A stretch of 64,000 bases of DNA from Granulosicoccus sp. GTDB taxonomy: Bacteria > Pseudomonadota > Gammaproteobacteria > Granulosicoccales > Granulosicoccaceae. The notes beneath the pieces are model-generated. The model was not told where the DNA came from. It did not search any database and saw only the letters and a program-made list of their open reading frames with translations. The position numbers and the translations under genes were made by a program. Positions 35,511 through 44,050 of this stretch are shown here, piece after piece; the first letter of the stretch is position 1, and the number at the start of each line of letters is the position of its first letter. Where the stretch lies: positions 1 to 64,000 of the forward strand of contig JALZWO010000072.1 in NCBI GenBank assembly GCA_023300375.1, in the 5' to 3' direction.

Positions 35511-36404
35511 TTAGGGGCTTGATGGCACTTTTTCAAAGTACCGCCTCTGTTGATGATACTCCCTGAACGCCACATAGACACCACTTCCAACAACGATGAT
35601 TGATCCAAGCAAGCTCCAGACATCAAGAGTTTCACCAAACAAGAAGTAGCCCAGTAACAGCGCCCAGGGAAGAATAAAGTATTGAAAGGGTTGAAGCACG
35701 ACGGCTTCAGTCAGCTGCAGAGCTTTCATAAGCATCATATGAGCAACAACCGATACCACGCTGAGCAGTGTGAGTTTAAAAGCGGCAGACGTGCTGATTT
35801 CCTGCCACTGGCCGATGGCAAACACACCTGACGCCAAAGCACCCACCACACCAAAATACACCAGCGATGTGGCGTAAGCATCCTTTTTCGACACCTTTCT
35901 AGTCAGCAGGTTATAAACCGCATACAGAGCCGCACCCAACAAAGGTAGCAACGCAAGAGGATTGAACACAGCGGTTCCGGGGCGCAAAATGATAAAAGTG
36001 CCTGCAAATCCGATAATGACGGCAAGCCATCGCCTCCAACCAACCCTCTCACCCAACACAGGCACTGAGAGCGCCGCGACAAACAGCGGAAAACAGGCAA
36101 AAAGCGCGTGCATTTGAGCTAATCCGAGAAACCTGAGCACATAGGCAAACAGCGCAATTTCTGCACACATCAGCAAGCAGCGAGATATCTGCAGCCCAGG
36201 CACCACTGATGCAAACGCTGCTCGCAGCCCTATCTGCCGGTGCGCCACATACAGCGCCATCAGTGCAAAGGCTGAAAAACGCACAAACAGTATTTGCGAC
36301 ACAGGCAATTCTGCGGTCAGAGTCTTAGTAATGGCGTCTTGCAATGCAAACACAAACGTTGCAAGCACCATCAACGTAATGCCAGCCAACTGAGTTTCTT
36401 TCAC
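35511..36404 (-). CDS. DMT superfamily (EamA) transporter
   Basis: The 297-residue protein has ten predicted membrane helices as two EamA repeats. VPVLGERVGWRRWLAVIIGFAGTFIIL marks the end of the first repeat, and FQYFILPWALLLGYFLFGE the second. Members usually export amino acids or metabolites. The closely similar VLGERVG segment occurs in the DMT protein at 48625, so the two are distant paralogues. Substrate is unknown. It leads a likely three-gene run with the DUF481 and MATE genes on the minus strand. Confidence 0.87.
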   Translation of the reverse strand: MKETQLAGITLMVLATFVFALQDAITKTLTAELPVSQILFVRFSAFALMALYVAHRQIGLRAAFASVVPGLQISRCLLMCAEIALFAYVLRFLGLAQMHALFACFPLFVAALSVPVLGERVGWRRWLAVIIGFAGTFIILRPGTAVFNPLALLPLLGAALYAVYNLLTRKVSKKDAYATSLVYFGVVGALASGVFAIGQWQEISTSAAFKLTLLSVVSVVAHMMLMKALQLTEAVVLQPFQYFILPWALLLGYFLFGETLDVWSLLGSIIVVGSGVYVAFREYHQQRRYFEKVPSSP

Positions 36405-36462
36405 GAAAACCTATTTTGCGGTATTCAAACAGACTGGCATTGGTTGCCAGTATGGTTCACTT

Positions 36463-36708
36463 TTAATCAGCAAGTGTACGGTGAGTGCCATCACACAGAG
36501 GCTTGTTTTTTGATTGCCGACATCCACAGAACGCCACCGTACCAGTACTCGTGGCTTCATAAACCACAGGGCTGAATTCTGAGTCCTTATGACTACCATC
36601 GCAGAATGGTTGAGATGCACTCAGACCACATGAGCACCAGAAGTATTTTTTGCCTTCCTCAACCTCAACTCGATAAGGTGCATTTTGTGTTGATTTACCA
36701 TCACTCAT
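36463..36708 (-). CDS. Double CDGSH iron-sulfur protein
   Basis: The 81-residue protein holds two CDGSH-type motifs: CSCGLSASQPFCDGSH and CGCRQSKNKPLCDGTH. Each offers three cysteines and one histidine to bind a redox-active [2Fe-2S] cluster. This is the bacterial tandem form, which folds as one domain carrying two clusters. It probably acts in electron transfer or iron-sulfur/redox sensing in the cytoplasm; no partner is evident. No membrane anchor is present, unlike mitochondrial mitoNEET. It is a short single gene between the DMT transporter and the unknown membrane protein. Confidence 0.93.
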   Translation of the reverse strand: MSDGKSTQNAPYRVEVEEGKKYFWCSCGLSASQPFCDGSHKDSEFSPVVYEATSTGTVAFCGCRQSKNKPLCDGTHRTLAD

Positions 36709-36797
36709 AACTACGACTTCCTTAGCTTATTGTTGTCTCGGAAAACTGGGGTTAGGCCCCCAATGGCAGAAGTGTAACGCATGTCGCCTTCGACAGA

Positions 36798-37364
36798 TCA
36801 GCTGGATAGTTTCTCAGACAGCTGTTGGCTCACCAGCTCGTCATCTACTTCTAATAAGAGTGCATCACGTTCCTGATTCCATTCAGCTCTGTCCAACAAC
36901 AAGATCAACGGTTGTAAAGCGCTGGCACGGAAAAAAGGATCTGAAATATTGCGGGCAGTATTTTTACAACTGTTTACGATGCGCTGAAACTGATCGCGCT
37001 CATAGTCATCGTCCAATTGCTCTAAATAAAATTCAGCGTATCGGCACCGGGCCATCACGAGCTGCACTCGCTTGGCCTCTTCAATATTGCCCTCAGGATC
37101 TACGCCTTCCATACCCAAAGGGTCTTCATCGTCCTCTGGGCTAATAGCCATGGCAACACCTTGCGTCGCTTTGGCAGCTGCAGATGGCAAAGCTGTTTCA
37201 GCTGAAGTGCCAATCGGTTGATCAGTCTGGCTAGAGGAGCCGGGAGCAGCGTCGCGATTGTTTAGCATCTGCTCAAGCTTGGCGTACTGCTTAAGTTTAC
37301 TTGCCTGCCAGACAATAATGATCAATCCGATTATGACGATAAATACTAATGTCCCGTAACTCAT
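36798..37364 (-). CDS. Single-pass membrane protein of unknown function
   Basis: The 188-residue product from the ATG at 37364 has an N-terminal membrane helix (YGTLVFIVIIGLIIIVW), a basic turn, and a low-complexity Ala/Ser/Thr/Pro linker (about 35-85). An acidic stretch and a helical C-terminal domain (about 95-188) follow, with RYAEFYLEQLDDDYERDQF and several conserved-looking aromatic residues. Topology suggests a cytoplasmic C-terminal domain. I do not recognise the family. The track starts at a TTG eight codons earlier. It is 45 bases downstream of the OmpA-family gene and may be in the same unit. Confidence 0.65.
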   Translation of the reverse strand: MSYGTLVFIVIIGLIIIVWQASKLKQYAKLEQMLNNRDAAPGSSSQTDQPIGTSAETALPSAAAKATQGVAMAISPEDDEDPLGMEGVDPEGNIEEAKRVQLVMARCRYAEFYLEQLDDDYERDQFQRIVNSCKNTARNISDPFFRASALQPLILLLDRAEWNQERDALLLEVDDELVSQQLSEKLSS

Positions 37365-37409
37365 AAAATCTTCACTGCAGGTTGCCAAGTTCTGCCCATT
37401 ATAAGTACT

Positions 37410-38726
37410 TCATTGAGCTATTAGGTTGATTTCCACTCGTCGATTGTTCTGCCGACCTAAAGCTGTAGAGTTAGTCTCAATGGGACGAAGCTCACCAAAC
37501 GCACGCGCCTCCAAACGCTCCTTGGGAATACCGCTTTCAACCAAAAATTTGGCCACCTCAAAAGCCCGCCGCTTGGATAAAAGCATATTTGCATCAGCAT
37601 CTCCCAAGCTATCAGTGTGAGCTACCACACGCGCTCTTGCGTTTGGGCTCTCCAGTAGAGAATTTGCAACAGCTTGAAGCACCACGCGAGCGCTCGCACT
37701 GAGTTCCGCCGAGTCTGCAGCAAAAGTGAGTCCGTCGATGACACCGTTGAATAGCGCACAACCATTGTCTCCGACAGCAACTGTTACAGGCGTATCAGGG
37801 CAGCTATCGCTAGCTTCCAATACTCCGTCACCATCTGTGTCATTCGCGCTGAAAATGCGCTCAACAGTAGTTGACTTTCGATCTCTAGATTGCCGTTTAT
37901 CGGCGGCGCCACGGCCCATAAAAGGCACATTGGGAACCCAAGATGGAAATCCGCCAAATCGATAGAGCACACCTAACTGCAGATAATTAGCGTGCCGACC
38001 ATAAGCGACGCCTTCAGCCCGAAAAGCCAAACCAGGCCGGAATGAATATTCCAGACCAGCGCCAAGCAAGGCGTGCAAGCCTGCAGTGTTATTCGCATCT
38101 GGTCTATTGCTACTACGTGTAGACAAATGCCCAAGACCTGCTCGACCAAAAAAGCCCAGACCTTGCCGATTGTAGGCCGCTCTGTTTTGAGTGAGGTACC
38201 AAAGAGCGCTTAAGCCGTAGTCCGTAAAACTAATATCGCTGTTGTCAACAAGCTTTGCATCGCCCAAGTCAGTGGCGTGCAGCTCGGCAGACAGCCAACG
38301 ATTTATATCTATACCCAGTGTCACTTGGTAGCCAATCTGACTGTCGTCTTCAACATCTGAACTTGGCACATCACGAGAGTCTGGATCAAGGAAACTTCTA
38401 CCGATGCCTACACCTATGTAGGGAGCTCGTGTCAGTGTGCTTGGACGATCGTCGACTATCTGAGCTAAGCCTTGCGCACTTGCATCAGACAAAAGCTCTT
38501 GGTCAGAACGAGTAGCGAAGCCAATGCCGCGCACCCCGGATACAGTTCGCGCATTTTCATTGTCTAGCAAACTTTTCTCAACCGTTGAGGTGTCAGCTAG
38601 TGGGGCCTGATTTGACACTGAGACTTGCGCCACTGCACAGGGTATAAAAAACACGCTCATCACTGCTAGTGCAAGAGAAAAGCACCGCGTAGGCGTGCAT
38701 TCCTTGTGAATTTTTTGACAATTCAA
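37410..38726 (-). CDS. OmpA-family outer-membrane protein with calcium-binding type repeat
   Basis: The 438-residue protein has a signal peptide to about AVAQ. An eight-strand barrel domain (about 95-250) contains IGVGIGRSFLDPDSRDV and AELHATDLGDAKL. One thrombospondin-3-like Asp-rich repeat (NDTDGDGVLEASDSCPDTP) probably binds calcium. A C-terminal OmpA peptidoglycan-binding domain has FAADSAELSASARVVL, AHTDSLGDADANMLLSKRRA and NNRRVEINL. It ties the outer membrane to the wall. The start is a TTG; a downstream ATG would truncate the signal peptide. It lies downstream of the small GTPase gene, though 204 bases separate them. Confidence 0.87.
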   Translation of the reverse strand: MNCQKIHKECTPTRCFSLALAVMSVFFIPCAVAQVSVSNQAPLADTSTVEKSLLDNENARTVSGVRGIGFATRSDQELLSDASAQGLAQIVDDRPSTLTRAPYIGVGIGRSFLDPDSRDVPSSDVEDDSQIGYQVTLGIDINRWLSAELHATDLGDAKLVDNSDISFTDYGLSALWYLTQNRAAYNRQGLGFFGRAGLGHLSTRSSNRPDANNTAGLHALLGAGLEYSFRPGLAFRAEGVAYGRHANYLQLGVLYRFGGFPSWVPNVPFMGRGAADKRQSRDRKSTTVERIFSANDTDGDGVLEASDSCPDTPVTVAVGDNGCALFNGVIDGLTFAADSAELSASARVVLQAVANSLLESPNARARVVAHTDSLGDADANMLLSKRRAFEVAKFLVESGIPKERLEARAFGELRPIETNSTALGRQNNRRVEINLIAQ

Positions 38727-38930
38727 CGGTAGAGATATTCCTGTATGGAAAAGCTACGCCTATTCTGCCACGCAGCTTCTTCAATTGGAAATACAGACTA
38801 AGCAGATACTCTTATCAAATGTAAAACTCGGCGCCAATCGTCACAAAAAACGTGTTTAGCAACACACACAAGGGAACCGGTTGTTATAAGGTCAGACAAC
38901 ACAGGATCACAACAATACTGTTCATCGCAC

Positions 38931-39440
38931 TCAGGTGGCCTTTGAGCCCTGTGGAATTATTGATTTGGCAAGCTCCATAAACGCCTGATCAACGCCATCA
39001 CCACTTAATGAACTGGTCTGAACAACAAAACACGAACCAGCCTCCAGCCCAACGCTATCGCATCGAGTTTGCGGGTCTTCTGGTAGGTCACATTTACTGT
39101 AAACCAATACGTAGGGCATTGGGCCAAAATTTTCCTGCACACGGTCTCTCAAGGCTGTAGCAACCTGAACCGTATGCGGTTGAGTGCTGTCAACCACCAA
39201 GATGTACCCAGCAATTCCCTTGAGAAACGATATTAGCACTTTGTCATAGCGATCTTCCCCCTGTATATCCCACACAACAAGACCTACTGCCTGTTGGCCC
39301 ACCTGAAGGGTTTTCTTATGTACTTTCACACCAATAGTTGACTGATATTCCCCAGAAAAGCAGCTGTGGATATATCGCTGAGCCAAACTCGTTTTACCGA
39401 CACAAACGCCGCCTAGTAAACATATTTTTCTAGAAATCAC
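38931..39440 (-). CDS. Ras/Rab-like small GTPase
   Basis: The 169-residue protein has the P-loop GGVCVGKTSLAQR, a switch I threonine in EYQSTIGV, switch II WDIQGEDRY with the DxxG pattern, and a G5-like QTSSLSG. Motif G4 reads SKCD instead of NKxD. This layout resembles eukaryotic Rab and the Rab-like GTPases found scattered in bacteria, rather than MglA. No prenylation cysteine motif is present at the end. It starts with GTG, overlapping the stop of its upstream partner by four bases (GTGA). It probably acts as a switch on the cytoplasmic side of the membrane with that partner. Confidence 0.88.
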   Translation of the reverse strand: MISRKICLLGGVCVGKTSLAQRYIHSCFSGEYQSTIGVKVHKKTLQVGQQAVGLVVWDIQGEDRYDKVLISFLKGIAGYILVVDSTQPHTVQVATALRDRVQENFGPMPYVLVYSKCDLPEDPQTRCDSVGLEAGSCFVVQTSSLSGDGVDQAFMELAKSIIPQGSKAT

Positions 39441-40696
39441 TTCTCACTCTCGCTTGCTACTAAAGCCTGTCCCACTTTGCCCGAGGCTTCAGTATTTACA
39501 GCATTAAACGTTGACCTCCCCTTACCAAAATCACCAGTTAGCGTCGGATCTTGTGATTGAAACAAGTACCACTTAACCGATGTGTCCTCCAAGTTGATCT
39601 TTGCTCGTTCCAGTATCGAGGCCGCAGATGCTGACCGAGGGTCACGAAGCAGTAATAATCGAGACTTGAAAAACAACGCCGCATCAGCGTTTATGACCAC
39701 TACACCAGGCTCTCTGCTAAGCATAGATAATGATCTGCCCCACAGACGATGATGCGAGACATAGTGCTCTGTAAAAAAAATGCCTAAAGCCACAATACAA
39801 AGTACTCTCGTCATTGTGAAAAAAGGTTTAGCAGGTTTCGAAACTTGCGATTCCACCTTGCAATTTCGGCTAATTTCACCAATGTCTAATGCGCTAAATG
39901 CATCGTCAGAGCCCATGCAATCTCTTAATTCTTCTGCATATTGAATGTGGACTTGTCGCAAGGTTTCTGCGTAGTGGAACTTGGCTGCACTATCTGGAAA
40001 TCCTCGAACCACTACAGCAAGAATAGCTTTTGGTCCCCACTCAACCAAAATGGTTAGATCACCTAATTCAAGACTGTTCATGCCATCAAATTCGTCTAAA
40101 GCAAACGCTTCCTCCACAAACGAGCGAATTGCACTGAGCATGCCTGACACCAAATCAGGATCTCGTTCAGCGCCCTCATGCAGAATTGAATGTGACAAGA
40201 CAAGGCTGGTCTCTCTGTGAATCAGAAACAGCTGCTCCACATCGAAAGGTTTGACCTCATCCCCTTCACTGCGCTTGAACAAGCCAGCAACCATCTTGCG
40301 CAGTGCTGGCCCAAGAACTGGGTATAGCGCTTCAGCCATTTTCTCAGGTTGTTCTTTGAAGCATTTATGCACACCCGCTGAAATTTCAGGTTCAAGTTCA
40401 ACTGTTAGCGTTCTATTGTCATCATGCAATTTATTGATAGATGCAGGCAGTATCTGGCTACAGTCTTGTGAGCTCATATACAACTCGTTGAGCTGTCCCT
40501 GAACCTCGCTCAATTGCGCTTCCAACTGAGCCTGTCGCTTCAACGCAGGTCCAAGCACTAACTGGCGAAACTTGGCCAGTTCATCCACCGACTCATTTTC
40601 GGATTCGTTAGTTGGCTCTTTGATTGATTCGTCTGCAGTCTCAGTAGACGAGCGTAGCTCAAGTACGTTACCAGTCTGAACATATTTATTATTCAA
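39437..40696 (-). CDS. Membrane partner of Rab-like GTPase, truncated OmpA-associated type
   Basis: The 419-residue protein has an acidic N-terminus, a coiled-coil (about 40-75) and a domain (about 90-260) with LGPALRKMVAGLF, VEQLFLIHRETSLVLSHS, PDLVSGMLSAIRSFVEEAF and LEVGDLTI-like LELGDLTILVEWGP. A membrane helix follows (about 290-310, MTRVLCIVALGIFF), then a BON-like periplasmic segment (LSMLSREPGVVVINADAAL). I recall this pattern in bacterial proteins beside Rab-like GTPases, where an OmpA domain usually closes the chain. Here that domain is missing. The start is TTG after GGGGGT. The gene overlaps the GTPase gene by four bases, so they are translationally coupled. Confidence 0.75.
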   Translation of the reverse strand: MNNKYVQTGNVLELRSSTETADESIKEPTNESENESVDELAKFRQLVLGPALKRQAQLEAQLSEVQGQLNELYMSSQDCSQILPASINKLHDDNRTLTVELEPEISAGVHKCFKEQPEKMAEALYPVLGPALRKMVAGLFKRSEGDEVKPFDVEQLFLIHRETSLVLSHSILHEGAERDPDLVSGMLSAIRSFVEEAFALDEFDGMNSLELGDLTILVEWGPKAILAVVVRGFPDSAAKFHYAETLRQVHIQYAEELRDCMGSDDAFSALDIGEISRNCKVESQVSKPAKPFFTMTRVLCIVALGIFFTEHYVSHHRLWGRSLSMLSREPGVVVINADAALFFKSRLLLLRDPRSASAASILERAKINLEDTSVKWYLFQSQDPTLTGDFGKGRSTFNAVNTEASGKVGQALVASESEK

Positions 40697-40949
40697 CGAC
40701 TACCCCCGATCATCAGCGCCACACCATGCAAAATCTGATTGGTAGCGATAGTCATGCCATGCCAAAGAGCCAATTGAAAACTAGGGCATTAGTTAGTTGA
40801 GGATGAGAAGCCAGTCACAGCTTGATCTTGGCCCACTTTTCGCTAGGTAACTTATAACTGATTTTGACCCAGCAAGCACATGTAGAGGCAATGGATAGAA
40901 TCCACAACGCTGACCTTTTATATTGTTAATTCCGTAGATACAACAATTT

Positions 40950-42107
40950 ATGAAAAAAAATGTTTCGAAAGTATTGATAGTCGATGACGATATCGACTAC
41001 TCAGTGCTGCTTGGCATGTTTCTATCTCGTGATAGAGACACCGAATACGAAACAATGCTGTGTCACAGTGGCGCGGATGCAGTTGCCAATTGCAAATTGC
41101 AAACATTTGACTGCCTGTTAGTGGATTACAACTTAAATGACATGACAGGCGTCGAGGTCATTGAGGAATTACGCAAATGCTTGGATGAAAAAATGCCGCC
41201 GGTGATCATTGTGACATCCGGTGGTTTAGAGGATGCGGCTATAAATTCATTGCGCGCTCGCGCAACCGATTTTTTATTGAAAGACAACGCTAACCGTGTC
41301 AGCGTGGGACGTGCCGTAAAAAATGCCATCGAGCAGGGCCGACTGAACCGTGGTGTTCACGAGAGTCGACGAGAACTCATTGTGGCAAATCTTGAACTTG
41401 AGCGGCAAAAATCCGAGATTCAGCGTTTTTATCATGTGGTATCTCATGAAATGAAAACGCCATTGACTGCTACGAGGGAATTCTTGTCTATCGTGATCGA
41501 TGGACTTTTAGGGCCTGTCAATGATGCCCAGCTCGAAGTCCTTCAAGATGCACTCATCTGCTGTGATCAAATCAGCATGCAATTCAACGACCTTACAGAC
41601 TTGACCCGATTAGAAACCGGCAAGCTGTCGCTAAACATTAAAAGCACATGCCCAGAAGCCATGCTTAAAAGGGTTCTGGCTATAGGCAAAGAGAGAGCAA
41701 ATGAAAAAGGTATTTCTTTAGAATACAAGGCACGCGGCGAGATACTGCCAGTGAACATGGATGAGTCTCGAGTCACACAGGTCCTGAATAATTTAATTGG
41801 CAATGCGATTAAATTCACCAGCAAAGATGGAATAGTGCGCTTATCTGTTCTGGGAGCTAAAGACCAAGCTTTACGAATTCGCATTATCGATACAGGTTAC
41901 GGCATAGCAAAAGCCTATAAAGAGGATATTTTCGAGAGGTTGTATCAAATTCACACCCACAGTGCTAGCCACGCTCAAGAGGGCTTAGGCCTGGGACTGA
42001 GCATTGCTCGAGAAATAATCAGAGGCCATGACCATGAGCTTAATGTTAGAAGCAAGCTGGGTGTTGGTAGCTGCTTTTATTTTGAACTCAGCACCTGCAA
42101 CTCTTGA
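40950..42107 (+). CDS. Receiver-histidine kinase hybrid
   Basis: The 385-residue cytoplasmic protein has an N-terminal receiver (about 5-125), with VLIVDDDIDYS and the phospho-accepting Asp in LLVDYNLND. A short coiled linker leads to a HisKA domain with VVSHEMKTPLTATREFL (H-box), and a HATPase with NNLIGNAIKFTS and GLGLGLSIAREI. Receiver first, kinase second, is a layout in which an upstream kinase controls the output kinase. There are no membrane segments. It is divergent from the GTPase operon across 253 bases, so a functional link is possible. Its partner regulator is not in the window. Confidence 0.9.
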   Translation: MKKNVSKVLIVDDDIDYSVLLGMFLSRDRDTEYETMLCHSGADAVANCKLQTFDCLLVDYNLNDMTGVEVIEELRKCLDEKMPPVIIVTSGGLEDAAINSLRARATDFLLKDNANRVSVGRAVKNAIEQGRLNRGVHESRRELIVANLELERQKSEIQRFYHVVSHEMKTPLTATREFLSIVIDGLLGPVNDAQLEVLQDALICCDQISMQFNDLTDLTRLETGKLSLNIKSTCPEAMLKRVLAIGKERANEKGISLEYKARGEILPVNMDESRVTQVLNNLIGNAIKFTSKDGIVRLSVLGAKDQALRIRIIDTGYGIAKAYKEDIFERLYQIHTHSASHAQEGLGLGLSIAREIIRGHDHELNVRSKLGVGSCFYFELSTCNS

Positions 42108-42340
42108 GAGTTGTTAACTCATAGCCAATAGCGCCCTGCTTTAGTTTCTATCGCCTAACCTCATAACAAAAAAATAGATTTTTCTAACAAAACCTAGTGA
42201 CTAGGCTATCAGATTCTTGTGCCTTTTATGACTCGTTCAGGCTCGACAAAACTCTCTCATCCAAGACTCGATGTTAAAGAATGTATCCCTTAAGTTGATC
42301 AAATGTTTTTCTGCGAAGATGCTGTTTTTTCTACATCAAC

Positions 42341-43210
42341 ATGCGCTCTACACAGATGATCAAAACAACTTCAAAAAAAGCAGCACTAGCTTTTCTTACA
42401 TCCAGCGTCATAGCATTTTCACCTGGCGCCTCTGCTCAAGACCAAGACGAGTCTATTACCTCAAATTTGTCCAGTGCCCTAAATGGTTGGAGTGGAAGCG
42501 CAATTATAGGCGCCACTACCTCATCAGGTAACTCTGACACCAGTAACATTAATGGCTCTATCAGACTGACTAAAACAGTAAACAGGTGGGACCATCTCGT
42601 CTTTGGAACAATTTTCAAAGGCTCGTCTGCTATTGTTGTCGACGTGATAGATCCCAACACCAATGATACCGTTGTTGACGAAAGCGGTAACCCACAGCGT
42701 ACTATCGTTAGAGGAGACAACTCTGACCGCCTTGCACTGGGTTACCAACCAAAGTATTTCGTGAACGAAAAAACCTATGGCTTTGGCATTCTCGATTGGG
42801 AACAAGACGAACCCAGCAACATTGACTCAGCGTTCAGACAAGTTATCGGTGTTGGCCATCGATTTTATAAAGACGACTCAGGCTTTCTTTCGGTTGAAAT
42901 TGGAATTGGTAACAAAAGCACAAGTTTAGTCTCGGGCGACGACATAGACGGCGGCATTGGCTATCTGGGTTTGAATTTCTTAAACAACATCACCGAGAAC
43001 GTCACATTCAACGCGGATATGCGTAGCGACTTTGGCAGTGACAATACGTTTGTGGAGCTGGGCTTGGGTGTCTCTTTCAAACTGTCAGAGAAACTAGCAC
43101 TTAAGATCACTCACTTTACTCGCAGCAATAGTGACCTAACTTCATCGGATGATTTGTTGAATTCGAGCAGCGATAGCGTCAGCAGTCTGAACCTAGTTAT
43201 CGACATCTAA
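42341..43210 (+). CDS. DUF481 (YdiY-like) outer-membrane beta-barrel protein
   Basis: The 289-residue product has a signal peptide ending near GASAQ and a long beta-strand-rich mature part rich in Asn, Asp and Ser. GWSGSAIIGATTSSGNSDTSNI and GYQPKYFVNEKTYGFGILDWEQDEPSNI match DUF481 and align by eye with the 34772 protein. It ends in hydrophobic SLNLVIDI. The family is of unknown function, and some members are salt-induced. A signal-peptide start at MIKTTSKK (five codons later) is also possible. It is probably monocistronic. Confidence 0.8.
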   Translation: MRSTQMIKTTSKKAALAFLTSSVIAFSPGASAQDQDESITSNLSSALNGWSGSAIIGATTSSGNSDTSNINGSIRLTKTVNRWDHLVFGTIFKGSSAIVVDVIDPNTNDTVVDESGNPQRTIVRGDNSDRLALGYQPKYFVNEKTYGFGILDWEQDEPSNIDSAFRQVIGVGHRFYKDDSGFLSVEIGIGNKSTSLVSGDDIDGGIGYLGLNFLNNITENVTFNADMRSDFGSDNTFVELGLGVSFKLSEKLALKITHFTRSNSDLTSSDDLLNSSSDSVSSLNLVIDI

Positions 43211-43351
43211 GGGCAAAAGCCAAAGAATTACCCGAGCCAGGGAAGAGGGCCTGAGGTAATGCCCCTATGGCAACATAGAGGCCAACGATAAGCTGGCATC
43301 GTATTATCTGATGTCTTGTACAATTTAGCTTATTTTTGGCCTTTACAATCC

Positions 43352-44050
43352 ATGACCAATATCATTGAATTAAACGAGCTTTGCAAGCTCTACGCAATGT
43401 CCACTAGCCAAGTGAAGGTGTTACATAATCTTAACCTGCACGTAAAGCCAAAAGAAAAAGTTGCCATCATTGGCCCCTCAGGATCTGGCAAGACCACACT
43501 TCTGCTCACACTCACTGGGCTTGAAACACCCACCAGTGGCGATGTCATCATTAGCGGTAAATCGTTAACGGGTAGAGATGGTGATGCCAGAGCCGATCTT
43601 CGAAAGCAACACATCGGCATTGTATTCCAGTCTTTTCACCTAATACCCAGTCTTACCGCCAGAGAGAATGTGGCTTTGCCTGTGGAGATATCAGGAGGCA
43701 AAAATAGTCGCCAGTTAGCCACGGCAATGCTGGACAAAGTTGGCCTTGGTGATCGACACGACCATTACCCAGCGCAATTATCCGGCGGCGAGCAACAACG
43801 TGTCGCCATTGCTCGCGCACTAATACATGGTCCAGAATTAATCGTAGCGGACGAGCCCACGGGTAATCTTGACGAAGCTACGGGCGAGCACATCATGCAA
43901 CTATTATTCGATTTGAACCGAGACAGCGGAACCACACTATTACTCGTTACACACGATAACGAATTAGCCAAGCGTTGCGATAGAACCCTGCGTTTGCACG
44001 ATGGACGCCTCGACCCATTAGCGTCGAATTCAACTGAGGCTGTGCAATGA
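43352..44050 (+). CDS. ABC transporter ATP-binding protein (LolD/YbbA type)
   Basis: The 232-residue ATPase has Walker A GPSGSGKTT, signature LSGGEQQRVAIARA, Walker B LIVADEPTGNLDEATG and the switch histidine in LLLVTHD. The pattern belongs to the MacB/LolD/YbbA group that works with FtsX-type permeases to drive release or export of lipids, lipoproteins or peptides. The ATG at 43352 is chosen over the earlier TTG in the track. Its stop overlaps the following permease start by four bases (ATGA). I name it YbbA-like because of the very large permease partner. Confidence 0.85.
   Translation: MTNIIELNELCKLYAMSTSQVKVLHNLNLHVKPKEKVAIIGPSGSGKTTLLLTLTGLETPTSGDVIISGKSLTGRDGDARADLRKQHIGIVFQSFHLIPSLTARENVALPVEISGGKNSRQLATAMLDKVGLGDRHDHYPAQLSGGEQQRVAIARALIHGPELIVADEPTGNLDEATGEHIMQLLFDLNRDSGTTLLLVTHDNELAKRCDRTLRLHDGRLDPLASNSTEAVQ

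Noticed and set aside
34772-35638. Longer start of the DUF481 protein at 35638
   Set aside because: It would overlap the DMT transporter gene and hide the signal peptide. The ATG at 35494 restores both.
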